From: Flaccisagitta enflata
Taxonomy: Eukaryota; Chaetognatha; Sagittoidea; Aphragmophora
Direction: 5' to 3'
Assembly: GCA_965153355.1 (NCBI GenBank)
Contig: OZ231126.1
Coordinates: forward strand, 52,824,001-52,888,000
Length of the DNA stretch: 64,000 nucleotides
Within the stretch, counting starts at the first letter, position 1; each line of letters starts with the position of its first letter. The notes under the pieces are model-generated. The model was not told the DNA's origin, searched no databases, and worked only from the letters and a program-made list of their open reading frames with translations. Below are positions 46,354 to 58,428 of this stretch, piece by piece. Both the position numbers and the translations under genes were made by a program.

Positions 46354-46385
<32 letters not shown>
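46139..46385. repeat. (CT)n, (GA)n, (CT)n triple tract
   Basis: CT 46139-46195, GA 46255-46331 and CT 46357-46385 alternate in strand sense. Confidence 0.95.
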
Positions 46386-46387
<2 letters not shown>

Positions 46388-46700
46388 ACTCTGTTCAAGC
46401 TCTGTCGATTCCCTTTCAAAGGCATATGGTAGCTTTCGTCACTGCCACACGGTGGTCGTCTCTCCGTCACCGTCATCGTTGTTTTTGTGGTCATCGTCGT
46501 CATCGTCATCATCATCGACGTCGTCGTCGTCGTCGTCGTCGTTGCGGACGGGAAACAGGGATTGTCACGTCACGATTGGAAGGAAGGAAAGAGGAAGGAA
46601 AATGCCGAGGCGGAGGAAGGAAAAAGGAGGAAAGGAAAGAAACCGGTCTCCGCCAAGCCGGGGCTAAAAAAAAATAGGAGAGATCAATTGCTAGAAAGGT

Positions 46701-46739
46701 TGAAAGAGAGAAAGAAAGAAAGGAAGAAAGAAACAGGGA

Positions 46740-46779
<40 letters not shown>

Positions 46780-46903
46780 AAAAAAGAAAAAAAAAAGAGA
46801 GAAAGAATGAAAGGAAGAAAAAATGAAAGAAAGAAAGAAAGAAAGAGAGTAAGAAAGAGAAAAAGAAAAAAAAGAGAGAAAGAATTAAAGGAAGATAGAA
46901 TGA

Positions 46904-46935
<32 letters not shown>

Positions 46936-46948
46936 GAGAAAGAAAGAG

Positions 46949-46991
<43 letters not shown>

Positions 46992-47261
46992 GAGAAAAAA
47001 AGAATAAAAGAAAGAGAAAAAAGAAGGAAAGAAAGAAAAATGAATGGATGAATGAATGTATGGATGAATGAATGAATGAATAAATGGATGAATGAAAGAG
47101 AGGAATTGAGAAAGAAAGGAGGAAAGAGACTGAATGATTTAAAGACAGAATAAGACATGAATTGAAAAAATAGGAGGAAAAAAAGAAATAAGGAAAAAAG
47201 AAACAAAGAAAGATTGAAAGAAACAAAGAAAGATTGAAAGAAAGAAATAAAGAAAGAAAGC

Positions 47262-47333
<72 letters not shown>

Positions 47334-47345
47334 AAAAGAAAGGAA
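46701..47345. repeat. (AAAG)n-rich block with (GAAT)n inset
   Basis: Imperfect AAAG repeat; GAATGAATG-type units at 47041-47095. Confidence 0.95.
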
Positions 47346-47531
47346 GACAGAAAAGTCGGCAGAAAAATATCAAGCCAGAAAGAAAGACAGAGCCTAAGGT
47401 CTCCTAGGCGACCATATAGAAAGGGAATTAGAAACTGTAAAACGAATTGAGAAAGAAGAGAGCGAGCCTCCATCTTGCCATTCTTGGCTTGAAAGGGGGT
47501 GAGAAAGAGGTGAAACCCAGTTGAAAGCCAG

Positions 47532-48285
47532 AGATGAGTGAGTGAGGGAGTGAGTGAGTGAGTGAGTGAGTGAATGAGTGGGTGAGTGAGTGAGTGAATT
47601 GGTGAGTGAGAAAGCGAGAGATGAGTGAGTGAGTGAATGAGTGAGTGAGTGGGTGAGTGAGTGAGTGAGTGGGTGGGTGGGTGAGTGAGTGGGTGGAGTG
47701 AGTGAGTGAGTGAATGAGTGAGTGAGTGAGTGAGTGAGGAGCAGAGAGAATCAGAGGAGAAAGCCAGAGATGAGGTGAGGAGTGGGTGGAGTGAGGGAGT
47801 GAATGAGGGTGAGTGAGTGGGTGAGTGGGTGAGTGGGTGAGTAGGTGAGTGGGAGGAGTGAGTGAATGAGTGAGTGAGGAAGGAGGGGTGAGTGAGAGAG
47901 TGAGGGAGGGTGAGTGAGGGGTTGAGTGGAGGCAGTGAGTGAGTGAGTGAGTGAGTGAGTGAGGGAATGGGTGAGTGGGTGAGTGGTGAGGAGGGTGATG
48001 AGTGAGGTGAGTAGGTGAGGTGAGTGGGTGGGAGGGAGGAGTGAGGAGTGAATGAGTGGGAGCGAATGAGTGGGTGAGTGAGAGTGAGTGAGTGGGTGAG
48101 TGAGTGGTTGAGTGAGTGTGTGTGTGTGTGTGTGTGTGAGTGAGTGAGTGAGTGAGTGAGTGAGTGAGTGAGTGAATGGGTGAGTGGGTGAGTGGGTGAG
48201 TGGGTGAGTGGGTGGGTGAGTAAGTGAGTGAGTGAGTGAGTGAGTGAGTGGGTAAGTGAGTGAGTGTGTGTGTGAGTGAGTGAGA
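47532..48285. repeat. (GTGA)n-derived minisatellite, about 750 bp
   Basis: GAGTGAGTGAGTGGGTGAGT text with GTGG, GTGT and AGGA variants. The 592-codon Thr/His/Ser/Leu frame on the minus strand (48469-46691) is only this and the neighbouring AAAG block. Confidence 0.95.
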
Positions 48286-48648
48286 AAGAAGTGATACCCA
48301 GTTGAAAGCAAAAGATTGGGTCGGATTGACGGGGGATGGGGGTAAGAGGAAAAGGAAGAGGATGCTGAGAGAGAAAGTTCTTGTTTTTTTTTTCTTTCAT
48401 AAAAACTGCGCATAAACAGTGGGTGTATCTTCTGAAAGCGAAAATGCCAAAAGGCGAAAAATTTGCCATGACAGATCGGCCACATGGCGAAAAAATAATT
48501 TTCGCCCTACCACTGATTCTGTAGCATCAATTTATCAAATCTTGTCTATGGAAATTGGTCCCATTTTGAGAATTTTGCTATCTGAATCGGCTGAATCGCT
48601 AAAAAACAAGAGGAGGGGGATAAAGGAGGAAGAAACGAAGGGAGGAAG

Positions 48649-48652
48649 AGAG

Positions 48653-48748
<96 letters not shown>

Positions 48749-48750
48749 CG
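48649..48750. repeat. (GA)n microsatellite
   Basis: About 48 units. Confidence 0.95.
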
Positions 48751-49030
48751 AGATAGAGACAGAGAGAGAGACAGAGATACAGAGAAACAGGGACATAGAG
48801 AACGACATTCTATCAATTGGACAATGAACTCTCAATGCATTTTGATTTTTTGCTTTGATAAAGATAAACAGCAGGCGTCATATTTTGAAGGAGCGAAGAG
48901 CGCCGCTCCTTGGTAATGCATTTAAAGCTCGTAGAAAATTGTAAAAGGAACAGAAGGGAAAGAAAAAAAGAAAGAAAGATAGATAGAAAGAGGAAAAGAA
49001 AGAAGGAAGAGAAAGAAAAAAAAGGGAAGA

Positions 49031-49038
49031 GTGAACGA

Positions 49039-49106
<68 letters not shown>

Positions 49107-49110
49107 AAAA
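49031..49110. repeat. (AAAG)n microsatellite
   Basis: About 19 units inside a longer A/G-rich block (48950-49190). Confidence 0.95.
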
Positions 49111-49461
49111 AAAAGAAAAACAGAAAAAAAAGAAAGAAAGAAAAAAGAAAAAAGAAAAAAATAAGAAAGGAAGAAAATAAGAAAAAGAGACAGGGATGAT
49201 AAGAACGAATTTTTAGCTATAGTCCCTTGTCAGCGAGGGCTCTCTCTCTCTCTCTCTCTCTCCTCTTTCCTCCCTTTCCTCTTATCGAGATTGAGCATGT
49301 ACTTTTTTGCTTTTTGGCACTTATGAATTCTAAGCCCATGGCAATGAATAAAGTCCTAAATAGTCCCCATTTCGAAAATATAATTTTCGAAATGAGGATG
49401 AAATAGATTTTCGCTTCAACACCATCGCAAAATTCTCGCTTTCAAGCGCTTCCTCCTAAAC

Positions 49462-49726
49462 GGTCAGTGGACAGTATGGTATTTGTAGATATATAAGCAG
49501 TTTGCCATATCTCAACGCGTTAAGATCTTCCATTCTGGCACATATCAAAACATTGAGATCTCTCATTCTACTGATATAGATCTTGTAGAAAGAGAGATCT
49601 CAACGTGTTAAAATGTCCTAGAATGAGAGATCCCAATGCATTGATATATACCAGAATGAGAGATCCCAACGCGTTGAAATATGACAAACTGCTGACGTAT
49701 CTACAAATACCGTTTTGTCCACTGAC
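49462..49726. mobile_element. MITE with 60-bp TIR
   Basis: GGTCAGTGGACAGTATGG at the left and a diverged complement ending TGTCCACTGAC at the right. The inverted similarity covers TATTTGTAGATA, GCAGTTTG and AACGCGTT. The interior repeats GAGAGATC(C/T)CAA(C/T)G several times. No clear target duplication. Confidence 0.65.
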
Positions 49727-49739
49727 TGTAAACTAAACT

Positions 49740-50231
49740 GACAATATGAATTGTGTTGGCATGTACGCTTGGGACATGTTACTAATTATAGAAAAAAAAA
49801 AACATACATATCGGACAACAGCAAATAGACCCAAAAGAGAGTCGCTTGCTTTGAAAAGTGCAGACACATATGAGCGATTAGTGGCAACACTCTCACGAAA
49901 CACGTGTAGCCAATAATGAAATGAAATGCACACTTGACATCAGCTAATTCACCTAACAACCAATCTCCATCTCCATCTTCAAACGCTGCACGCACATTGC
50001 ACCCAACAGCCACACATATCAGCATTGTCACCAAAGACTGGAATGATGGTATCAAATACCGAACAACAGCACCCAACAACCACTCAGCCACTCAACCACT
50101 CAGAGTCAACGAGTTACCCCTTTTGCACAACAAACGCAAGCTCCCAACAACCGAACTCCCCGCACTCCATTTATCCATGTTTTTTTCCTTCTTGTCGCCA
50201 ACCAGTTGTGGTTATTTATCGAACACGCATC
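49740..50231. other. Sequence with no recognised feature
   Basis: Nothing seen. Confidence 0.5.
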
Positions 50232-50395
<164 letters not shown>

Positions 50396-50721
50396 GGGCG
50401 ATTCGTGCTCGGATTTCTGATCAGCGGGATAAGAAGAAAAGAGAAAACTGAGGCTGAGATCGGAGATCTCTCCTCCTCCTCTTCATCTTCTTCATCCTCT
50501 TAACCCTCCTCATCTTCTCATTCTTCTCTTCTCGTTCATACAAGATCTTAACAAATGGCTCTTCTTCCTCTTCTTCCTTAACTCCTACGCACTAGATCAT
50601 TCCCCCTTCCTCCACCTTCCATCTCTCAAATGGTAAGTGTAACTGGAACCGCCCACCCACTGACTGCCAATATCACATCTAAACCCCACCAACAAACCAA
50701 CTCTACTAACCTTCATTCCTC

Positions 50722-50723
<2 letters not shown>

Positions 50724-50757
<34 letters not shown>

Positions 50758-50812
50758 TGTGCGTGTGTGCGTGTGCGTGTGCGTGTGTGTGTGTGTGTGT
50801 GTTTGTATGTGT
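50724..50812. repeat. (GT)n microsatellite
   Basis: GT with GC interruptions in the middle. Confidence 0.95.
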
Positions 50813-50959
50813 GTCTATCTGTCTGTCTAGGTATGTTTTTTCTGTGTATGCATTTTCAGCTTTCTGTTTGTCTTTCCGCACTGTCCGCATGTCTGTCTGC
50901 GTCCTCCTGGTTTAAACTTCTCCCTTTCATTCTCATTAGCAATTCAGAATTTTCATGAA

Positions 50960-51854
50960 TTTTAGATGAAGAAATTAGGAGGAATTCAGGCAGATCGTTT
51001 TTCTTGTTTTATCAAGCCATGAATCTCCCTTTCTCCCAATATCGCATAAAAAATGCCTCACAATGAGGTAAGGAAAAGCCCAACTCTTGTTGGTGATGGG
51101 TTTTTAGTTTTCAAAGAAAGCTATAATTTCCCCTCTAATCAATCTATGGGTTGGTGCACCAAACAGTGTGTAAAATTAGTTTGCAAAATCATGAGGCGAT
51201 ATTTCATGTCTGTTTTGATAAAAGATTTGATATTCATTGTTTCCAATACATGAATCTTTGACAAGTACCATCCAAATATATGTGCGTTTGTCCGATTTTG
51301 TGTAACTAAATTGTGATCTAGTTATTTCCATTTAGTCTCTCTCTCTCTCTCTCTCTCTCTCGCTGCCAAACACTGCATTCAGTAGTATCCCGCGTAAATG
51401 TGTAACAAGGCCCAACTCGGTATGTTTCCAGCACTAGAAGGAGTATAGAAGATATTTGCAAAGTTTTAACTCATTTTGATGAAGTTTAGCAAATGAACTT
51501 TTAATTTTAAAAATATAACTTTTTGCCATTTCGACGTCGTTTCGAGTGGTGAATTTCAAGTCAAAGTCGATAAATCGAACCTCAACGAGAGCAGGCACAC
51601 GCCAATTTGGCTTTTTTTCCTCGCAGCGTTAAGGAGTTTTTTCTTCTGGCGACCTAAAAGAGGCTTTGTCCCACTGTCTGTCTGGTCCATCAGTCTATCT
51701 ATGAAATTCGAGCTCAAAACAAAGTTGGATTCACAACATTAACCAACAGACTGACCAACCAATGAACCAACAAAGCAGTTGTTGTATTGCGTTGTACACT
51801 TGTACACGATTAAAAAAGTTCAGATCATGCATTTTCTTTTTCCATGACAATATC
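50960..51854. other. Sequence with no recognised gene
   Basis: Only a short CT tract at 51334-51361. At 51650-51710 the words GAGGCTTTGTCCCA and CTGTCTGTCTGGTCC recall the hairpin-family core, but the ends are missing. Confidence 0.45.
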
Positions 51855-51972
51855 GTTGTCGTCGTCGTTGTTGTTGTTGTTGTTGTTGTTGTTCTTGTTC
51901 TTGTTGTTGTTGTTGTTCTTGTTGTTGTTGTCGTTGTCATTGTGATCAATGTTGTCGTTGTTGTTGTCCTTG
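51855..51972. repeat. (GTT)n microsatellite
   Basis: Imperfect GTT/GTC tract. Confidence 0.9.
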
Positions 51973-52083
51973 TTTATAAATAGATGTGCTGAAATGGAAA
52001 ATGAAACGTAACATTTACACGCAGCTCTCCTAATGAGCCAGCCCACTATTAAAAGTTTAAAACACAAAAGATAGTCAAACTGA

Positions 52084-52585
52084 TTTTTAGTCGCTTGCAT
52101 GCGGCTCTTAAACCCGCTATTACAGTTGGTCAACCCTTCAGTCTGTTGATGGGTTGCCATTTGATTTTATGGCTTTTATTCACACAGTAGAAAGTTTCTT
52201 TCCAGCTGCCGCCTTATTGGCGAATCTCAAAATGAAACAGTTTCTCGACTAGCAGTCATTACTAAATTGGAAAATGATGAGGACTAATAGTAATAAGTCA
52301 TGAATTTCCCTTCTGTCCTTTTAGGACACAGGGGCAAAATTATGTACCTCCTTCCATCCGTCCATCTGTCCATCCCTACGTCCCCCCGCTGAAGCTTCTC
52401 ATTGAATAACATGGAGAATTGACAAAGTGCAAACTTCCCATTGAACAATATGGAAAATCTACAAAAAAAGTAAAGGCATTTAAAATGTTATTTCAAGTAA
52501 CTTTTAAAAAAGGGTCTGTTGGTCGGTCTACCTGACTCTTTTTGAAAGTGCTGATTCACGCGACTTAGGTCTAATGACCATGTTT
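52084..52585 (+). mobile_element. Hairpin-family element, GGTC-hairpin subfamily, long core
   Basis: TTTTTAGTCGCTTGCATGCGGCT start; CCATCCGTCCATCTGTCC in the core; ACGCGACTTAGGTCTAATGACC near the end, giving the hairpin GGTC-TAAT-GACC, then ATGTTTTT. Confidence 0.6.
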
Positions 52586-52849
52586 TTCTTAACGTAGTTA
52601 GTGATTATTTGGTATGTTACGGTGTGCTTCTGTCATATTTTTTGGACGAATATAACATCATTCATAGTCAGTTAGACAACCACCATTTGATTTTTTTAGC
52701 AGTTTTTACATTACCGGGTGCGTGTGTCAGCCTTTTCACACTGTTCTCAAAAAGCTTTAAACCTACACAAGTTTCAAGCAAAGACTCAAGAATAGCTGAA
52801 AGTCTCTGATTTTGCGATTTATCTATTAGCCTTAACAGCCTTTTACTTC

Positions 52850-53126
52850 TTTTTAGATGCGTCTCTATAGGAGGGTCTGTCCGTCGGTCCGTCCGTTGGT
52901 CCGTCCGTAACGCCAGTGCGACATCCGCGTTTCTCGGCGGATTTTGGCCACAGTGAGAACCTGTACTGCATCTAATGATCAACAAACGTTTTTTGAGAGC
53001 CGCCGCTACTCTGTCGTTGCCTCTGTCTGTCCATCTGTATCTCCATATATGTCACTTGTTTAGCGCCAAAGTCAATACACGCAGAGACACAGTCCCAACG
53101 CATCGTTGCCCGGTCGGGCTTGTTTC
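52850..53126 (+). mobile_element. Hairpin-family element, GATGCG subfamily
   Basis: TTTTTAGATGCG start (inner hairpin arm deleted); GTCCGTCGG core; ACGCATC near the 3' end; hairpin GCCC-GGTC-GGGC; TTGTTT. Confidence 0.75.
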
Positions 53127-53367
53127 TTTTAATTATCGTTAAGTAACAAGGAAACCACTAAAATAAGCGAAGTTTAGTGCTTTAATGAAAGCAAGATAAG
53201 ATTCTCGGCAAATAAGGATTATACTTTTTAAACAACTTTTCAAACATGGAAGATTGTCTTACTAGTTCTGCATTTTGCTTATCAGAGACGTATCCTGTCA
53301 TTTGAATAGTAAAATTAATGTTGAAGTAAAAAACTGACTAAAACACGAGAATGTTCGATGGACTATG

Positions 53368-53681
53368 CAGGCCTGTATAAAGTTGAGTATTCCCCCACCG
53401 GGAGAATAAAATCAAAAGGTTTGGAGATGGGGAAAAAAATAAAAAGCTTAAAAAGAAGAAAAAAGAAAAGTTTTGAAGATTTAACACTTTTGGTAGTTCC
53501 AAATGGTAGTATCTGAATACTACAACACATTTTAACACTATTTAAACCTATAACATACTGTTTTATTGCTTTGTGGGGAAGAAAATCATTGATTTTGTAA
53601 CGCAATGCGACGCGTCGCAGGAAAAAAAATCAAAGGCAGGGGGGAATAAAATCAAAAGCCGCTCAACTTTATACACCCCTG
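53368..53681. mobile_element. hAT-type MITE
   Basis: CAGGCCTGTATAAAGTTG at the left and a complement ending ACACCCCTG at the right. Flanking 8-mers GGACTATG (53360-53367) and GGATTATG (53682-53689) match at 7 of 8. AATAAAATCAAAAG occurs twice inside. The terminal CAGGCCTG is shared with the MITE at 26-411. Confidence 0.75.
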
Positions 53682-53829
53682 GGATTATGAGAAAACCGCT
53701 AATTTGAAATGCATAAATTTCATTAAATTACGAAAGAGGGAAACCGCCAGCAAAAAATGTTATTTTTTGAAAATTTAAGAGAGGAACTTCCACTGTAGGT
53801 GTTGCTGCAAATACAATGATAAAACACAC

Positions 53830-54127
53830 AAACAAGCCCGAACTGGCAACGATGCGTCCAGACTGTGTCTCAGCGTATATTGATCATGTGACACATATGG
53901 ATTGATAGATGGACAAACAGACAGATGGAACGACAAGAGTAGTAATGGAGGCTCTCAAACCATGTTTGTCTCGCAGTAGATTCAGTGTAGGACCTCGTGG
54001 CCGAAAACGGCCGAAAACCGCGGTTTTTGCACAGGCGTAACGGACGGACGGACGGACCGACCGACCGACGGACGGACGGACGAACGGACAAACCCTCTTA
54101 TAGAGATGCGAGGACGCATCTAAAAAA
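53830..54127 (-). mobile_element. Hairpin-family element, GATGCG subfamily, minus orientation
   Basis: Read on the minus strand: TTTTTTAGATGCG-TCCT-CGCATCT, GTCCGTCC core, GACGCATCG, a hairpin-like GCC...GGGC and TTGTTT. It forms an inverted pair with 52850-53126. Confidence 0.8.
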
Positions 54128-54325
54128 GAAATCTTCCTTTTGTCTGTGCTGTAGAGGCTCATGCACTCGAGTTTCAAGACATTATTATGGAATTTGGACA
54201 TTCACGGGGTTATATGTGGCAAGGATAGTGTGTGCGTGTCTGTTAGATGCGTGCGTGATTTTGTTCCTACAAGTCTTCATGTAAGAATTTTCTATTGATG
54301 CTCCATCGTCGTGCGTGTGCATCAG

Positions 54326-54329
<4 letters not shown>

Positions 54330-54383
<54 letters not shown>
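54330..54383. repeat. (GA)n then (CAGA)n
   Basis: GA 54330-54364, then CAGA to 54383. Confidence 0.95.
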
Positions 54384-54385
<2 letters not shown>

Positions 54386-54502
54386 GTGGACTTGGACTAA
54401 GACATGAACAAACATCTGAAGCACAGACCCAGTTGTTTCACAGTTCCATTTTCATGCCGCACACATGTATATCTTTGTAAATGGGCCAATAAGCTCGTAT
54501 TT

Positions 54503-54583
54503 ACAATACATACAATAGATACAATATATACGATAGATACGATAGATACGATAGATACAATAGATACAATAGATACAATAGAA
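54503..54583. repeat. ATAGATACA/ATAGATACG repeat
   Basis: About eight 9-10-bp units. Confidence 0.9.
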
Positions 54584-54589
54584 TAAGTC

Positions 54590-55455
54590 TCATGACTCTC
54601 ATTTGATTGGGTAGTGGAAGTGACGCCTAAGAAACTTTGGATATGAAAAATTCACCCACGATGATTTTTTCCCTCTGTAAATTCCTGGAGGGAGGGGGAG
54701 ATGCCGTATTTCTCATAAACAAGGTTTTCATCGCAATATTGCCCTTATTCTAATAGAGGCGACTTTTTAAAAAAAGACTTGGCATGAATATTATTTTATC
54801 AAATCATCATATGCATTCATTCCAATGCCTTTTCAAATTCTTTCCGTATCACATTAGATCAGATTCAATTCGCTTCACCGAGTTCGCTCAATTAACAGGT
54901 TAATTTGCATATTGTGGTTTTCTCAAATTCGGAATTTTCGCCGTAAGAAAAGTGTATTTTTCAACCTTTTCTGACGTGTTGGTATGTATTTTTTATCTTT
55001 CTATCACTGTTTGTAACAACTAAAGTTTTGGACGGCTTTCAGATGGAAGAACGAATTAATCAATTTTCTCAATACTGCGAGGATTGTGCAAAAATGAAGC
55101 AAAAATTCGAGCGAAAATGAGCCTTTGACATGTCATCTTTAAATTGATAGTTCATTTGCTATTTGATAGAAATATTAGTTTTTCTTTCTTCTAACATCAT
55201 CAGAAAGGATTAAAGGCTTCATAACACAGCGAGTTGGCATGGTAACTTTCACAAAACTGGTCTTACGCGGGATACTACATTCAGCGTCGTTCTGAAAAGC
55301 TAAGAGATGAAGAAGATCAGAGATTTTTAAGATGACATTCCTGTAATTCTCCTCACTTTCTTTTTCTCAATTCTGAGGTTAATGGAGTTAATGGGAAAAT
55401 CAAGTCATCCTCTCAATCCCAATCTCTTTATCTGTCTCTGTCTCTCACTTTCACT

Positions 55456-55456
<1 letters not shown>
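54590..55456. other. Sequence with no recognised feature
   Basis: Nothing seen. Confidence 0.5.

Positions 55457-55537
<81 letters not shown>
55457..55537. repeat. (CT)n microsatellite
   Basis: About 38 units. Confidence 0.95.
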
Positions 55538-55538
<1 letters not shown>

Positions 55539-55748
55539 CTTTGAAGCTCAGCCGTGCACCATAACGTCAATATGGCGCGCGATCGCTCGTTTCGCACCAA
55601 TGAAGTGTTGGCAGGAGAAGAAAGGGAATTGAGGTAATGGGGGAAGAGAGGATGTAGTGGGGGGGGGGGGGTTTGCAGGGAGGGAGGTTAAGCAAGTAGA
55701 GAAAAATAGGAATAGAAATTTTAACAATGAAGTGTTTAATGAGTACTG

Positions 55749-55994
55749 TTTTTTAGTAGCGTGCTACGCGACTCTATAAGCCACTTTTTGGTCCGTCGAT
55801 CCGTTGGTCCGTCCGTCCGTCACAAATTAGTTTTGAAGCTATTCTTTCGCGTTTTTTGCGTTTTTGAACACTAGAGAAGACACAAAGAGGTGGAAACTGC
55901 TGATCGAAGGTCATTTAGAAAATTTTAGTCCATCTGTCTGTCTGACCTTTTCCGAAAATGCTGACGCGCGCGACTTAGGTCTAATGACCTTGTT
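55749..55994 (+). mobile_element. Hairpin-family element, GGTC-hairpin subfamily
   Basis: TTTTTTAGTAGCGTGCTACGCGACT start; GTCCGTCG core; CGCGACTTAGGTCTAATGACC and TTGTT end, with the hairpin GGTC-TAAT-GACC. Confidence 0.8.
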
Positions 55995-56495
55995 GTAATT
56001 GTGGTGCCATAAGAAATGATGTGAAGAACCGAATTCAAAAAAAGATGAAATTCTTTTTAAAGAAGACAAACAAATTTTCAGTCTCAATATTCTGTGATTT
56101 GAGATATTTACGATCACAATATTTTGAAATCACTCAAAATAGGGGGAAAATGTACATTTCTATTCATTCATTAACCGCGTTGAATGATTTTACGTCAATG
56201 CGGCTAACAATTGTTATCGTCATTTTTTCCCATTGTCATCGTCGGCTTGGTCGTCACCGCCTTCATTCGTCGTTGTTGATGTCAGCATCGTCATTTTGTC
56301 ATCATTGTCGTCGTCATCGTCGTCATTTTCATCGTCATCGTCGACATCTCTTCGCCGCGGGGCTATGATGATAGAATAAGATTGGTTGTGGACACAAGAA
56401 ATTGAGACTCTGATGGAAAAATCGGCGAATAACCAACCTCATAAAACCACATCATTGTGACAAAATTCGAGGCCGCCGACCCGACGGGTGGGAAC
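55995..56495. other. Sequence with no recognised gene
   Basis: 56210-56350 is an imperfect GTCATC repeat; otherwise nothing. Confidence 0.5.
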
Positions 56496-56815
56496 AAGGT
56501 GGGAAGGGAGGGGAGGGGGGAGGGGAGGTGGGGGGAGGGGGGGAGGGGAAGGGGCGATGTTTGGTGGCGAGGGACGACGAGAAAGATGGGGAAGAGAGAG
56601 GGGGTAAGGGAGGGGAGGGGAGGGGAGGGGAGGGGAGGGGGGAGGTGGGGGGGAGGGGAAGGGGCAATGTTTGGTGGTGAGGGACGAACAGAAAGATGGG
56701 GAAGAGAGAGGGGGTAAGGGAGGGGAGGGGAGGGGAGGGGGAAGGTGGGGGGGGGGGGAAGGGGCGATGTTTGGTGGTGAGGGACGAAGAGAAAGATGGG
56801 GAAGAGAGAGCGGGT
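56496..56815. repeat. G-rich tandem repeat, three units of about 100-120 bp
   Basis: Three units each contain GGGGCRATGTTTGGTGG and GAGAAAGATGGGGAAGAGAG (ATGTTTGG at about 56546, 56667 and 56767), separated by GGGGA runs. Strong G-quadruplex potential on the plus strand. Confidence 0.85.
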
Positions 56816-56921
56816 AAGGTAGGAGTGTGAAATGTGGACGGTGATATTATAAATTGTGAGGTGAGGAAATGTGGAGAAAAGAATAAGAGGCGAATGGAGA
56901 GGGACGTTGGAAGAAAGACTA

Positions 56922-57137
56922 TTTTTAAGTCGCGTGCACGCGACTCTGCACCCCGCTTTGTCCATCCATCTGTCCATCTGTCCGTCCGTCCGTCGGTCTG
57001 TCCGTCACACTTTTACTTTTTTTATCAATTTTATTTCTTTATGTCATTTTAGGTCATTTTAGAGTATAATTAGTCATTCTAAGTCGTTCTAAGTCAAGCT
57101 GTAAGTCTCCCACGCGACTTATAGGTGTTGGCCTTGT
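56922..57137 (+). mobile_element. Hairpin-family element, TATAGGTGTTGG subfamily
   Basis: ATTTTTAAGTCGCG with the 18-bp palindrome, GTCCATC/GTCCGTC core, a GTCATTTTA-rich middle, CACGCGACTTATAGGTG and TTGGCCTTGTT end. Confidence 0.8.
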
Positions 57138-57444
57138 TCATACTGGGAGAGCTTCATTGATAGAAAGGTGCAAGTGCAAGAATTTATTTGAGGAGGAATC
57201 TTGTACATCAGAATTCAGATTCGAAGAATCAAGGCCAATGCTCGCGCCAAAATTATGTGTGATAAACCTACCAGGCAACGGACTGATATGACCTCTTAGA
57301 AATATGTATAGACCTTCGTAAGAATCTGATAACGATGCAAGAAGAAAGCGAATTTACAGCTTGTACTATCACTTGTTGCAGTTTGGTTCTGAGGGGGCGT
57401 TTCTAGTCAGAGACGATAGCGTTTTTGGTCATTTTTGGTTGCTA

Positions 57445-58428
57445 ACTATGGCAAAAAAAAAACCGAACAACTTTTGAGAGAGCAAAAAAGTATGAAGATG
57501 TTGACCAATTTGCCTAAAATTTACAGTGAATGATAACCATGATATGAAATATGTCTGGTTAAAATTTCATCAAAATCCGTTGAAAACTTTAGCCGTTATC
57601 ACGTTTTTACTGAAGTCTTTTCTTTTTTGGACTGCCAGAGATGACATTTATCCTAAATCAAAATAATACCATTTAGGGTAAAATTGGCATTGTGCATAAA
57701 GTTTTGGGAGTTTCGTCATGATTTTTTAACTGTAGTCTGATGGTAATATTTACTAATACTAGGCAAAATTCGCATCTACTCAGATAAAGTCTAGTGGGGT
57801 AGATATTGACTGATTGTATACGTAAGCTTGCTCAGGATAAGAAATATTCTGCTACCTGTTAGAATATTTTTGCAATTTGGGGGACTAAAAATGCTTCAAT
57901 ATTTACAAAAATTTTACTGGAGATGAATCATATGTACAAAAGTTCCCAGTTAAAAAATCATGATACATGTAATTGGTAAAAAACTCTGGCCTTAGCATCG
58001 ATTTATATTTCAGATTTCATCTTCATTTACTTCATTCTAAAAACCACAAAAAAAGGTTTTAAAAAACTTGCTCTTTCTGCTGAAATAATCGGAGTTTTGT
58101 AATAAAACTTTTATCACAGCCTGCTGACAATGGGGTCTACTTCCACTGCAAATTTCATCAAAATCGGACTAGATTTAGTATGGTTTTTTTTAAGTTTGTT
58201 TATTCATTCTTAGTAAATTCTTATGTGTACATTGAATTTCTTATCTTCTGACAAGCAGTTTTAAAAAATCTATAATTCTCAAACTATTTAGAGCAGGTCA
58301 TTGATTTTTTCAGCGATGCTTAATGATACTAAAAAGTAACTTCAGTAAAAATTTTAGCACACTGGGTGAATTTTCAAAGGATTTATGAGCAAAAGAAGTA
58401 ACTGTTCGGTTTTTTTTTTTGCCATAGT
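57445..58428. mobile_element. TIR element of 984 bp, TA target
   Basis: ACTATGGCAAAAAAAAAACC at the left and its complement at the right, about 28 bp including CGAACA. TA flanks each end (57443-57444 and 58429-58430), as in Tc1/mariner-like elements. No transposase frame, so non-autonomous. It splits a GTCATTTTTG repeat. Confidence 0.7.
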
